Origin: CAZUMH01 sp964621645
GTDB lineage: Bacteria; Zhuqueibacterota; QNDG01; JAGLOF01
NCBI GenBank assembly: GCA_964621645.1
Contig: CAZUMH010000142.1
Coordinates: 1 to 6,155 of the forward strand
Direction of reading: 5' to 3'
Length of the DNA: 6,155 nt
Shown piece by piece: positions 1-6,155 of this stretch. Numbering within the stretch: the first letter of the stretch is position 1; the number at the start of each line of letters is the position of its first letter. The notes beneath the pieces are model-generated. The model was not told where the DNA came from, made no database searches, and saw nothing but the letters and a program-made list of their open reading frames with translations. A program made the position numbers and the translations under genes.

Positions 1-222
1 TATTGATCCCTCAGCTTCCTGTCTCAGCAGCAGGTGATAGTGGTTCGGCATGAGACAGAAGGCAAAAATCGTAACGTTGTACCTGTCGGAATATTTTCTG
101 AGTAGTCGTAGACAATATAAATAATGATCCCGGCGGAAAAATATTGGATTTGTATTCGCACCCCGGTTGTAAATATGGTAATGTTCACCGGAAACAAGGG
201 AGAGCAGTCTGCGTGGTGGCAT
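1..222 (-). CDS. REP-associated / IS200-like Y1 (HUH) transposase, N-terminal part, cut by the window edge
   Basis: The reading frame from the ATG at 220-222 stays open to base 1, giving the first 74 residues. Early residues contain HYHIYNRG followed by a downstream IF (residues 14-28), a typical opening of TnpA_REP/Y1 proteins. Residues 58-65 read MPNHYHLL, which carries the HUH metal-binding pair H61 and H63 in the characteristic MPNHxHLL context. Family members are single-strand DNA nucleases/transposases that recognise hairpins and cut through a catalytic tyrosine. That tyrosine should lie further downstream, outside the window, so catalytic completeness cannot be judged. The start is supported by GGAGG six bases upstream. 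That site is buried in a long hairpin (227-262), suggesting tight translational control. Proteins of this type are usually single-copy domesticated REP transposases (RAYT) or members of IS200-like elements; the visible half does not decide between them. Confidence 0.9.
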   Translation of the reverse strand, partial: MPPRRLLSLVSGEHYHIYNRGANTNPIFFRRDHYLYCLRLLRKYSDRYNVTIFAFCLMPNHYHLLLRQEAEGSI

Positions 223-226
223 TATG

Positions 227-262
227 AACCTCCGGGAGGTCCCTCCGGACCTCCCGGAGGTT
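227..262 (-). repeat. Perfect 16-bp inverted repeat with 4-base loop covering the transposase ribosome binding site
   Basis: Bases 227-242 are exactly complementary to 247-262, leaving a four-base loop (CTCC on the plus strand, GGAG on the minus strand). Each arm also contains a near-palindrome (ACCTCC-G-GGAGGT), so two smaller hairpins or a cruciform are alternatives. On the transposase mRNA the 3' arm contains the GGAGG Shine-Dalgarno sequence six bases before the ATG, so folding would hide it. A ribosome-site-sequestering hairpin is known for IS200 transposase mRNA. RAYT genes are also commonly flanked by REP palindromes, so this may instead be a substrate hairpin. Read on the plus strand it is followed by only a short T run, making a terminator role weak. 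Confidence 0.85.
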
Positions 263-466
263 TTGCAATTTACTCCCGCAACTTTCATTTATCAAGGTGA
301 AAGTATAAGTCAGGAGAATTTGAAAACAGATTTTTCGGTTAATCCCAGAGATTAAAGCGCATTCGCAATCAGCTGTAACACCGCTTTGAAACCATCCCGG
401 CTCAACAGGATTGTTTCGAACCCGATCTCCGGATATCAGCATGATTAATTCCCGTTTCCCTTTCTA
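263..466. other. Intergenic region without a recognisable gene
   Basis: This is the stretch between the peptidase stop codon and the transposase leader. It has short, weak palindromes, for example a 6-bp stem at 339-355 (TTAATC / GATTAA), but none is followed by a T run on the minus strand. I therefore see no intrinsic terminator for the peptidase gene. An open frame of 85 codons on the minus strand (185-442) overlaps the transposase start in another frame. It has no recognisable motif and is probably chance. The only candidate signal is the promoter-like pair at 267-295. Confidence 0.6.
267..295 (-). promoter_or_regulatory. Possible sigma70-like promoter for the transposase gene
   Basis: On the minus strand TTGATA (290-295) is followed by a 17-base spacer and TAAATT (267-272). 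This is five of six matches to the -35 consensus and four of six to the -10 consensus, with ideal spacing. Transcription would start near 260, at the very beginning of the 227-262 hairpin, so the mRNA would begin with the structure that hides its ribosome binding site. The match could be chance in AT-rich DNA. Confidence 0.35.
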
Positions 467-2614
467 TTATAGATCAACCCCCATCTCTTTCAAGAGGTAG
501 TCAGCTCCGCCGTATTTCTGCACCAGCCAGAGGATGTAGCGGATGTCCACTCCAATGGAACGGCTGTACGCGGCGCTCCAGGCAAAATCATTGATAGTGG
601 CCTCGAAGGTACGGTCGAAGTTGAGGCCGACCAGCTCCCCTCTGGCGTTCAGCACCGGGCTGCCGGAATTTCCACCGGTCGTATCCATATCGTAGAGGAT
701 GCCGGTTGGAACCATACCAAGCTTGGGATGGGCAAATCTGCCGAAATCTTTATTCTTGATCAGATCCAGCAGCTTTTGGGGAGCGTCATAGGGCGCTTTC
801 CCGGTATACTTTTCCAGGACTCCCTGGACGGTGGTAATCGGTCTGTAAATGACCGCGTCCCTGGGGGAATACTGCCGGATATGCCCGTAAGTGAGGCGCA
901 GGGTGCCATTGGCGTCAGGGATAAAATCCTTGCCGGAAAACTGTCGTTTGACATCCAGCAGCTTGGCCTGCAGCTTATCAAGCTGGCCCTGGATCCGTTC
1001 CTGATTGTCCCGCCTTTTCTGATAGAGGGGATACAGCTCTTTGGCCAGGGCAAGGAAAGGATCGTCCGAACGCTTCACTGTTTCCGCCGGATGTTCCAAA
1101 GCCTCTGCCAGTGTGGCCCGGTCAATGAAGATCGTCTTCCGGTAGGATTCATGTAAAAATTCATCAAGCTTCCCGCCGCTTCCCAGGGACCGCAGGGGTT
1201 TTATCCGCTGCTCCTGTGGTAATTGGGCTGCCTTGTTGACGATATCCTTGAACATAATACTGTCACCGGGCTGGTAAAAGCTTTCCAGGAAAAGCAGCAT
1301 CCGGTTCTTGGTGTTTTGCCAATTCCGGTTCATAAAGGCACTCTCCCTCTCCAGATCGGACTTGGCCCGCTCCAGGGAGGCCTGATAGACTGTATAGGCA
1401 TTACTGAGCGGAGTGCAGGAGGAAAGAAGATATCTGAAAACAAGATCCTGACGGGCGTTCTTTCTCGTTTGGCTATACATCTCTCCAATTTCCTGGAGGA
1501 TAGATCCGTACACCGCTTTGCGTTTCACGTCCCTTTCTATGAAAGCCTGCAGCTCCTGTTCTTCCTTTTGTTTTTTCTCGGTCAGGCTCAGCCGCTGCAT
1601 ACCAATCAGTTTCCCCCGATAGTTTTTCATCGTGTTGGAAAGGCCCTTGATACGGGACGAGAGTTTCAGAGCCACGGAACGATCTTTCCGACTCAATCCC
1701 TCCATCACATTTATCATCCATTGGTAATAATCTACGACGAAAGGCATGCGTACCTCCTCCTCAAAAACGAAAAAGAAGGAGGTCCGGTGGCGATAGGTGC
1801 GGCCCGGATATCCCAGGATAAAGACGAAATCACCTTCTTTAACGCCGGCGGGATCGACCCGCAACACCCGTTTGGGATGGTAGGGGACATTATCGGGTGA
1901 GTAAGCGGCCGGGGAACCGTCCGGGGCCACATAGGCCCGCAGAAAAGAAAAATCCCCCGTATGGCGGGGCCACATCCAATTATCCTTTTCACCGCCGAAA
2001 TTTCCTATTGAAAGAGGGGGCACGTAGACCAGGCGAATATCCCGCAGATAGGTGTAGATAAAAAGCACGTATGTCTTTCCCATAAACATTTCTGAGACGC
2101 CGGCTCTTTTACCGGGATGTTCTTTTTCGGCTTCTGTGACGATCTCCTTGATTTTTTTGTCGATGGCCCTGGTACGTTCGGCCAGATCCATTCCTTCTGT
2201 CACGACGCTCAGCACTTTATCCGAGACATCCCGGTAGGATTCGGTGATACGCACTGTGTACCCCTTGGCTTCGGTCTCCTGGGAGCGGTCCCAGGCGACA
2301 AAACCGTTCTGCAGATAGTCGTGCTCTTCGGTGCTGGCGGCGTTCACCGCCCGGTACGCCACATGATGATTGGTCAGGATGAGGCCGTCCTGCGAGACGA
2401 AGGATCCGGTGGCGCCTCCCACCTGGCAGATCCCATCGATGAGACTGACGCCGTTAGGATTGTAGAGCTGATCAATTGGCAGGATGAGTCCCTTATGCTG
2501 CAGATCCAGCTTGTAGATCTCACTGATGGGATACATCCCTTCTTCCGCCGGTAAAGGCTGTGACGACAATAAAAACGATAATATTGCCCCCACTATGAGT
2601 AATCTCTTTTTCAT
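467..2614 (-). CDS. S46 family dipeptidyl peptidase, DPP11-like (acidic P1) by its specificity residue
   Basis: A secreted serine exopeptidase that removes dipeptides from the N-terminus of oligopeptides in the periplasm. The 715 residues match the usual S46 length of about 700-720. Residues 1-23 look like a signal peptide (MKKR, hydrophobic core, cleavage probably after PLPA). The chymotrypsin-like double beta-barrel is interrupted by a helical domain (roughly 280-560). Visible catalytic triad: H84 in TNHHV, D221 in WPRHTGDFS, and S650 in GGNSGSPV. N212 and W213 (DNWMW) and D667 fit the positions that bind the substrate amino group in characterised S46 enzymes. R668, 18 residues after the catalytic serine, corresponds to the Arg of DPP11 (Asp/Glu at P1), where DPP7 has Gly. 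The ATG has GGAGG six bases upstream and a promoter candidate of its own. Family assignment is very firm; the acidic specificity is inferred from one residue. Confidence 0.96.
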   Translation of the reverse strand: MKKRLLIVGAILSFLLSSQPLPAEEGMYPISEIYKLDLQHKGLILPIDQLYNPNGVSLIDGICQVGGATGSFVSQDGLILTNHHVAYRAVNAASTEEHDYLQNGFVAWDRSQETEAKGYTVRITESYRDVSDKVLSVVTEGMDLAERTRAIDKKIKEIVTEAEKEHPGKRAGVSEMFMGKTYVLFIYTYLRDIRLVYVPPLSIGNFGGEKDNWMWPRHTGDFSFLRAYVAPDGSPAAYSPDNVPYHPKRVLRVDPAGVKEGDFVFILGYPGRTYRHRTSFFFVFEEEVRMPFVVDYYQWMINVMEGLSRKDRSVALKLSSRIKGLSNTMKNYRGKLIGMQRLSLTEKKQKEEQELQAFIERDVKRKAVYGSILQEIGEMYSQTRKNARQDLVFRYLLSSCTPLSNAYTVYQASLERAKSDLERESAFMNRNWQNTKNRMLLFLESFYQPGDSIMFKDIVNKAAQLPQEQRIKPLRSLGSGGKLDEFLHESYRKTIFIDRATLAEALEHPAETVKRSDDPFLALAKELYPLYQKRRDNQERIQGQLDKLQAKLLDVKRQFSGKDFIPDANGTLRLTYGHIRQYSPRDAVIYRPITTVQGVLEKYTGKAPYDAPQKLLDLIKNKDFGRFAHPKLGMVPTGILYDMDTTGGNSGSPVLNARGELVGLNFDRTFEATINDFAWSAAYSRSIGVDIRYILWLVQKYGGADYLLKEMGVDL

Positions 2615-2620
2615 TCCCTT

Positions 2621-2625
2621 CCTCC
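2621..2625 (-). promoter_or_regulatory. Ribosome binding site of the S46 peptidase gene
   Basis: On the minus strand GGAGG lies six bases before the ATG at 2612-2614, within a purine-rich run. This fixes the start and yields an N-terminus with a proper signal peptide. Confidence 0.8.
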
Positions 2626-2641
2626 CTTTGTAATCGTGGTA

Positions 2642-2671
2642 ATTATATCATCTACTAATCGTTTATTTCAG
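2642..2671 (-). promoter_or_regulatory. Probable promoter of the S46 peptidase gene
   Basis: A perfect TATAAT (2642-2647, minus strand) is preceded, after an 18-base spacer, by CTGAAA (2666-2671), four of six to the -35 consensus. Transcription would start near 2635, giving a leader of about 20 bases that contains the GGAGG site. The promoter lies in the 84-bp gap after the fusion gene, so the peptidase can be expressed independently of it. No convincing terminator separates the two genes (only a 5-bp AGGAT/ATCCT stem), so read-through is also possible. Confidence 0.5.
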
Positions 2672-2698
2672 AGCCATCAGGATTTTATCCTCATGAAT

Positions 2699-5600
2699 TT
2701 ATATCCGAACCGCATCTTCTCCCAGAACTCTTTCCAGCAAGTCGGCGAGAAGATCGGCGTTATCCCCGGAAAAGACCAGGGGAGGTTTGATCTTCAGCAC
2801 GTTATGGTCCGGTCCGTCTGTACTGATGAGTACCCCCTCTTCCCGCAGCCGCTCAGTGATATAGGCCGCCTGCAGCGGTGCCGGTATCCGCGATTCCGGA
2901 TCGACAACCAGCTCCACTCCAATAAACAGACCCCGGCCGCGCACATCTCCCAGTAGAGGAAAGCGCTTCTGCAAATCCCGCAGTCTGCCGAGCAGATGAT
3001 TCCCCACCAGGCGGGCTTTTTTCTGCAGTTCTTCCTCTTCGATCACCTCCAGTACCGCCAGGCCCACGGCGCAGGAGACGGGATTGCCGCCGTAGGTATT
3101 GAAGTATTCCATGCCGTTGTTAAAACGCTCGGCAATCTCCCGCCTGGTCACCACCGCCGCCAGGGGAAAGCCGTCGCCGATAGGTTTGCCCAGCGTGACA
3201 ATGTCGGGCAGCACTCCCTGAGTCTGGAAACCCCAAAAATGACTGCCCACCCGGCCGAAACCGACCTGGACCTCATCGGCAATGCAGAGACCGCCGGCCT
3301 TCCGTATTCGCCGATAGACCTCTTTCAAATAAGAAGGCGGCAGCTCGATCTGTCCACCGCAGCCCAGAAACGATTCGGAGATAAAAACGGCCGGCTCCCG
3401 GCCCTCATCCCGGATGGCAGCAATGGCCCGATCAACGTCTGCAGCATACTCTTTCCCTGCCTTCCTGTCTCCGTACCGATAGGGTCCCCGGTAGCGATCC
3501 GGCATGCTTACCAGCTGCACATGGGAAGGCCGGCCCTGGCCGCCAGGACCGTTAAACTTGTAGGAACTGATCTCGATAAGCGAAGTAAGGTGTCCGTGAT
3601 AGGCTCCCTCAACGGCGATTACATCCCTGCGACCGCTATAATTGCGGGCCAGGCGCAGGGCCAGATCATTGGCTTCACTGCCCGAATTGACGATATAGCA
3701 CACCTCCAGAGGCGGAGGCATGGTAGAGCAGAGCCTCTCGGCGTACCTCACCAGATTTTCATGCAGGTAGCGGGTGTTGGTGTTGAGCACTGCCAGCTGC
3801 TTCGCCGCCGCTGCCACCACTTTGGGATGGCTGTGACCCACATGGGGGACATTGTTCACGCCGTCCAGATATTTCCGGCCGTTACGGTCGTAGAGATAGA
3901 TACCGCTGCCTCTGACGATGGTAAGATGCTTATGGTAAGAAATACTCAGAGAGGGGCCCAGCCGCTCCTTCCTGCGGTGTAATATCTCTTCCCCGGAGAG
4001 GGAATTATCCTCCAGTGATTCCTCCGGAAGGCCCAACATAAGATTAGGATCGGGACAAAGGCAAAGCCAGATACGTCGCTGGCTGGCCCGGGCCACTCCC
4101 GGGAAATTCCCCTGCCAGCCCAGCAGGTGGGTCATTATCTGAAAATGCAGATGGGGAGGCCAGCCGCCGTTCTCATTGACGCCTCCTATAGCCGCAAAGC
4201 ATTCCCCCTTTTTGATACGCTGACCACGGCTGACCTTCGAAAGCGAAGATTTGCTGAGATGACCATAAAGAGTAAAAAAGCTCTCTCCCTCATCGCTGCG
4301 GTGTTCGAGAATGATAGTGGGACCATAATCCAGCGGCAGATCGTTTACCTGAAAACTGTGCACTGTTCCTTCCAGGGGAGCGTACACTTCGGACCCGGGC
4401 GGAAGGAAAATATCGATCCCCAAATGGACCGTGCGGCTCTCGGCAAGTTCATTATCGTGTTCCCGAAACTGAGGAGTACTGTAGGCCAATCTGGCTTCAT
4501 TGTAGCGTCCGATCCCCAGCCGCGCTCCCCGGCTCTCTATCCGATCAAAGATACGTTCAGTAAAAGCATTGGCATCGGACAGCAAATCCGGATGAACGAT
4601 AAAGGAACTGCCCACACTGAGATCGAATACCTCAACCTGCTCGCAGCCCAGGTCAAAGCCCACGGGGGAATGGAAAGAAGCACTCTTTTTCTTCAGCCAG
4701 CGCCGCACCTTCTCCGCTCTGGATGAAGCAGGAAGTCCGCAGGCCTGGCGGAATACAGCCTGAGCCAGCTGGGGATGTACTGAATGCAATCGTTCCAGCA
4801 GCGTCCAGATGTGATTTTCGGATATCGAGAGATACTCATTATCCGGGTTAAGCTTCTTTTGATGGTCCGCGATGGAGACGCTCAGCATCAGCCGCAGACA
4901 GATAAGTCCATAGAGCGCTCCCAGTTCCACCTCTTTCAACGGACGGACGGCATGATACCCCCGTACGATTTCAGTCGCGGCGGCCAGGGGATCTTCCTTG
5001 TCCAGCATGGCATACGCACAAACCACCGCCAAGTCCGCCAGGATATAGGAGCGCACCATGTCGCCGAAATCGATGACCCCGGCCACCGCCCTGCTGCCGA
5101 AATTTTCTTCTCTTTGGGAAGGGGGACCGATGATGATGTTATAGTCGTTGCCGTCATTATGGATCAGCCCCACTTCGAGATGCGGCAGACAGGGAGCCGT
5201 ATAAGACTCGAACCAGGAGAGAAAATTCTCGAGCAGGCCGCGTCTGGCCGGATCTTCGATCCGAGAGGACAGTTTCCTCACCGTGTCCGGACCTCGCCGC
5301 ATCTCCCAGAGGAATCCCGGCTGGGGATCTCCCTGGTGTAGGGAACGCATGGCTGTTACCAACGTGCCGAAAAATTCTCCCAGGGAATGAAGCAATTCCC
5401 GGGATTGGGGCCGGGACTCGGCCAGGGGGACGCCTTCCAGATAGGTGATCAGTCTCACCAGATTTTCCCGGCCTCTCTCATCCCTGACGGAATGGATCTC
5501 GTCACCGCTTTTACCCGGGACGACCCGGGGGGAAAGTCCATCGCCCTGCCGGCAAAGGTGGGACATGACCCGATTCTGCAGTTCCAGCACGGCGCGTGAC

Positions 5601-5776
5601 TCATCGGGATTGGCGATTTTGAGCACGCGCTTGGATCTGTCAGCTCCGATCATCAGGAAGTTCTGGTCCCGCTCGCTGGGCAGTGGTTCAGCCTCTGCCT
5701 CGAGTCCGTAAAGGGCGGCACAGATTTCCCGGGCGCGTTCGTTTGAAAAAGCTGGAGCCGTATCCACGGAAGGCAT
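2699..5776 (-). CDS. Three-domain fusion: APH-type kinase, M23 peptidase domain, class III PLP phospho-lyase (AGXT2L family)
   Basis: A 1025-residue protein with no signal peptide, presumably cytoplasmic. Residues about 20-345 form an aminoglycoside-phosphotransferase-fold kinase: K53 on the ATP strand, catalytic loop HNDGNDYN (D208, N213) and metal-binding IDFGD (D236). This fold includes hydroxylysine kinase. Residues about 448-548 form an M23/LytM domain: HxxxD (H451, D455), H506 in LYGHLS, and HxH (H542, H544). Residues about 600-1020 form a class III aminotransferase-fold enzyme: GSEAND (699-704), YHGH (726-729), D834 in ADEVQVGFGR and PLP lysine K864 in LGKP. Blocks such as EYFNTYGGNPVSCAVG and VLKIKPP are signatures of the AGXT2L group, which cleaves phosphoethanolamine or 5-phosphohydroxylysine to an aldehyde, ammonia and phosphate. 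The kinase probably makes the phospho-lyase's substrate. The exact substrate and the M23 role are unknown. Related APH-M23-aminotransferase fusions exist in other bacteria, so the architecture itself is not new. The start has AAGGAG six bases upstream. Confidence 0.93.
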   Translation of the reverse strand: MPSVDTAPAFSNERAREICAALYGLEAEAEPLPSERDQNFLMIGADRSKRVLKIANPDESRAVLELQNRVMSHLCRQGDGLSPRVVPGKSGDEIHSVRDERGRENLVRLITYLEGVPLAESRPQSRELLHSLGEFFGTLVTAMRSLHQGDPQPGFLWEMRRGPDTVRKLSSRIEDPARRGLLENFLSWFESYTAPCLPHLEVGLIHNDGNDYNIIIGPPSQREENFGSRAVAGVIDFGDMVRSYILADLAVVCAYAMLDKEDPLAAATEIVRGYHAVRPLKEVELGALYGLICLRLMLSVSIADHQKKLNPDNEYLSISENHIWTLLERLHSVHPQLAQAVFRQACGLPASSRAEKVRRWLKKKSASFHSPVGFDLGCEQVEVFDLSVGSSFIVHPDLLSDANAFTERIFDRIESRGARLGIGRYNEARLAYSTPQFREHDNELAESRTVHLGIDIFLPPGSEVYAPLEGTVHSFQVNDLPLDYGPTIILEHRSDEGESFFTLYGHLSKSSLSKVSRGQRIKKGECFAAIGGVNENGGWPPHLHFQIMTHLLGWQGNFPGVARASQRRIWLCLCPDPNLMLGLPEESLEDNSLSGEEILHRRKERLGPSLSISYHKHLTIVRGSGIYLYDRNGRKYLDGVNNVPHVGHSHPKVVAAAAKQLAVLNTNTRYLHENLVRYAERLCSTMPPPLEVCYIVNSGSEANDLALRLARNYSGRRDVIAVEGAYHGHLTSLIEISSYKFNGPGGQGRPSHVQLVSMPDRYRGPYRYGDRKAGKEYAADVDRAIAAIRDEGREPAVFISESFLGCGGQIELPPSYLKEVYRRIRKAGGLCIADEVQVGFGRVGSHFWGFQTQGVLPDIVTLGKPIGDGFPLAAVVTRREIAERFNNGMEYFNTYGGNPVSCAVGLAVLEVIEEEELQKKARLVGNHLLGRLRDLQKRFPLLGDVRGRGLFIGVELVVDPESRIPAPLQAAYITERLREEGVLISTDGPDHNVLKIKPPLVFSGDNADLLADLLERVLGEDAVRI

Positions 5777-5782
5777 GCAGAT

Positions 5783-5788
5783 CTCCTT
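5783..5788 (-). promoter_or_regulatory. Ribosome binding site of the fusion gene
   Basis: AAGGAG on the minus strand, six bases before the ATG at 5774-5776. It supports this start, which leaves only a short tail before the kinase fold and no signal peptide. Confidence 0.8.
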
Positions 5789-5811
5789 TTCTCCGCCGTT
5801 ACCTGCTCATC

Positions 5812-5839
5812 AATGTAGAAAAATATGGATAAAAATCAA
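5812..5839 (-). promoter_or_regulatory. Possible promoter of the fusion gene
   Basis: On the minus strand TTGATT (5834-5839), a 16-base spacer and TACATT (5812-5817) each match four of six consensus bases. It sits in an AT-rich stretch within the 155-bp gap after the upstream gene. The match is modest. Transcription from further upstream is also possible, because no clear terminator follows the stop codon at 5932-5934. Confidence 0.3.
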
Positions 5840-5931
5840 CCCTTTTCGTTGGCTGGAAAAAAGGACGGGGAAGGCTATGATGTGGTTTTCCCCCGGAAGA
5901 TTTCATCCAGGGAGGGAGAAGCGTATTGTTC

Positions 5932-6155
5932 CTAACGGAGAAGAACGGTACGCACTCTCCGCTCATTTTGACCTATCCGCAGGAGGATGATATAAACTCC
6001 GCTGGCAACAGTACGACCCGAATCATCCACTCCCTTCCAGAGGACCGAATATTCTCCGGCTTCTTTCGAGGAGTGCAGAAGAGTTCGGATCTTGCGGCCA
6101 GTGCAGTCAAAAACGGAGAGTTCAACCATTTCATTGTGGTCCAGTTGAAACTGGA
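5932..6155 (-). CDS. C-terminal FlgD/Por-type Ig-like domain of a probably secreted protein, cut by the window edge
   Basis: The minus-strand frame is open from the right edge to the TAG at 5932-5934. It gives about 73 whole codons, beginning FQLDHNEMVELSVFD. The in-frame ATG at 6127-6129 lies in the middle of the domain and is not a likely start. The pattern hydrophobic strand, VFDxxGRKIRTL, AGEYSVLWKGVDDSGR, VASGVYIILL and a final basic tail with VLLR matches the FlgD Ig-like / type A sorting-type C-terminal domain. That domain ends many large extracellular or outer-membrane-exported proteins of Bacteroidetes-related and candidate phyla, where in some lineages it directs type IX secretion and surface attachment. 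The function of the whole protein cannot be told because its body lies outside the window. Confidence 0.85.
   Translation of the reverse strand, partial: QFQLDHNEMVELSVFDCTGRKIRTLLHSSKEAGEYSVLWKGVDDSGRTVASGVYIILLRIGQNERRVRTVLLR

Noticed and set aside
227..265. Hairpin 227-262 plus short T run read as a plus-strand intrinsic terminator
   Set aside because: Only about four T bases follow, two of them in the stem, and there is no plus-strand gene here to terminate.
339..355. 6-bp stem with 5-base loop (TTAATC / GATTAA) considered as terminator of the peptidase gene
   Set aside because: It is AT-rich and short, and in the minus direction it is followed by CCGAAAAA rather than a T run.
185..442. 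85-codon minus-strand open frame between the peptidase and transposase genes
   Set aside because: It overlaps the transposase start in a different frame, runs through the hairpin, has no recognisable domain and no clear ribosome binding site.
2680..2698. AGGAT-AAA-ATCCT mini-hairpin just after the fusion gene stop, considered as its terminator
   Set aside because: The stem is only five base pairs and no T run follows on the minus strand.
2996..3982. Long plus-strand open frame (328 codons) opposite the phospho-lyase domain, and a similar one at 1223-1900 opposite the peptidase
   Set aside because: Both are antisense to strongly conserved coding sequence and their translations have no family resemblance; they reflect the codon pattern of the real genes.
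5775..5990. Plus-strand 71-codon open frame spanning the gap between the fusion gene and the FlgD-tail gene
   Set aside because: It overlaps the ends of two real minus-strand genes, has no domain or ribosome site of note, and is rich in random-looking Pro/Arg/Lys composition.

Overview
The window carries four genes, all read from the minus strand. Two are complete and one is cut at each window edge. In transcription order from the right edge they are: the C-terminal tail of a protein ending in a FlgD/Por-type Ig-like domain (5932 to the edge); a 1025-residue three-domain fusion of small-molecule kinase, M23 metallopeptidase fold and class III PLP phospho-lyase (2699-5776); a secreted S46 dipeptidyl peptidase (467-2614); and the N-terminal half of a REP-associated, IS200-like Y1/HUH transposase (1-222).

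The organism is a Gram-negative-type bacterium, probably in or near the Fibrobacteres-Chlorobi-Bacteroidetes assemblage or one of the related candidate phyla. The reasons are the S46 peptidase (typical of Bacteroidetes and some Proteobacteria) and the FlgD-like C-terminal Ig domain, which is common on secreted proteins of those phyla. The visible promoter candidates resemble the ordinary -35/-10 type rather than the special Bacteroidetes motif. No finer taxonomic placement is possible from this sequence.

Region by region: 1-222 holds the transposase fragment, whose ribosome binding site lies inside a perfect 16-bp hairpin (227-262). 263-466 has no convincing gene, only a possible transposase promoter. 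467-2614 is the peptidase, with a good promoter and ribosome binding site in the 84-bp gap before it. 2699-5776 is the fusion gene. 5777-5931 is a leader with a strong ribosome binding site and a weaker promoter candidate. 5932-6155 is the truncated secreted protein.

Functionally, the S46 enzyme should release dipeptides in the periplasm, and an arginine at the specificity position points to Asp/Glu at P1 (DPP11-like). The fusion protein lacks a signal peptide and should phosphorylate a small amino alcohol or hydroxylated amino acid, then eliminate phosphate and ammonia from it, as the eukaryotic hydroxylysine kinase/phospho-lyase or ethanolamine-phosphate phospho-lyase do. The M23 domain between these two enzymes keeps all expected metal and catalytic residues, and its role is the main open question here. 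Peptide and amine salvage is a reasonable shared theme, but the two genes appear to have separate promoters, so any functional link is inferred.
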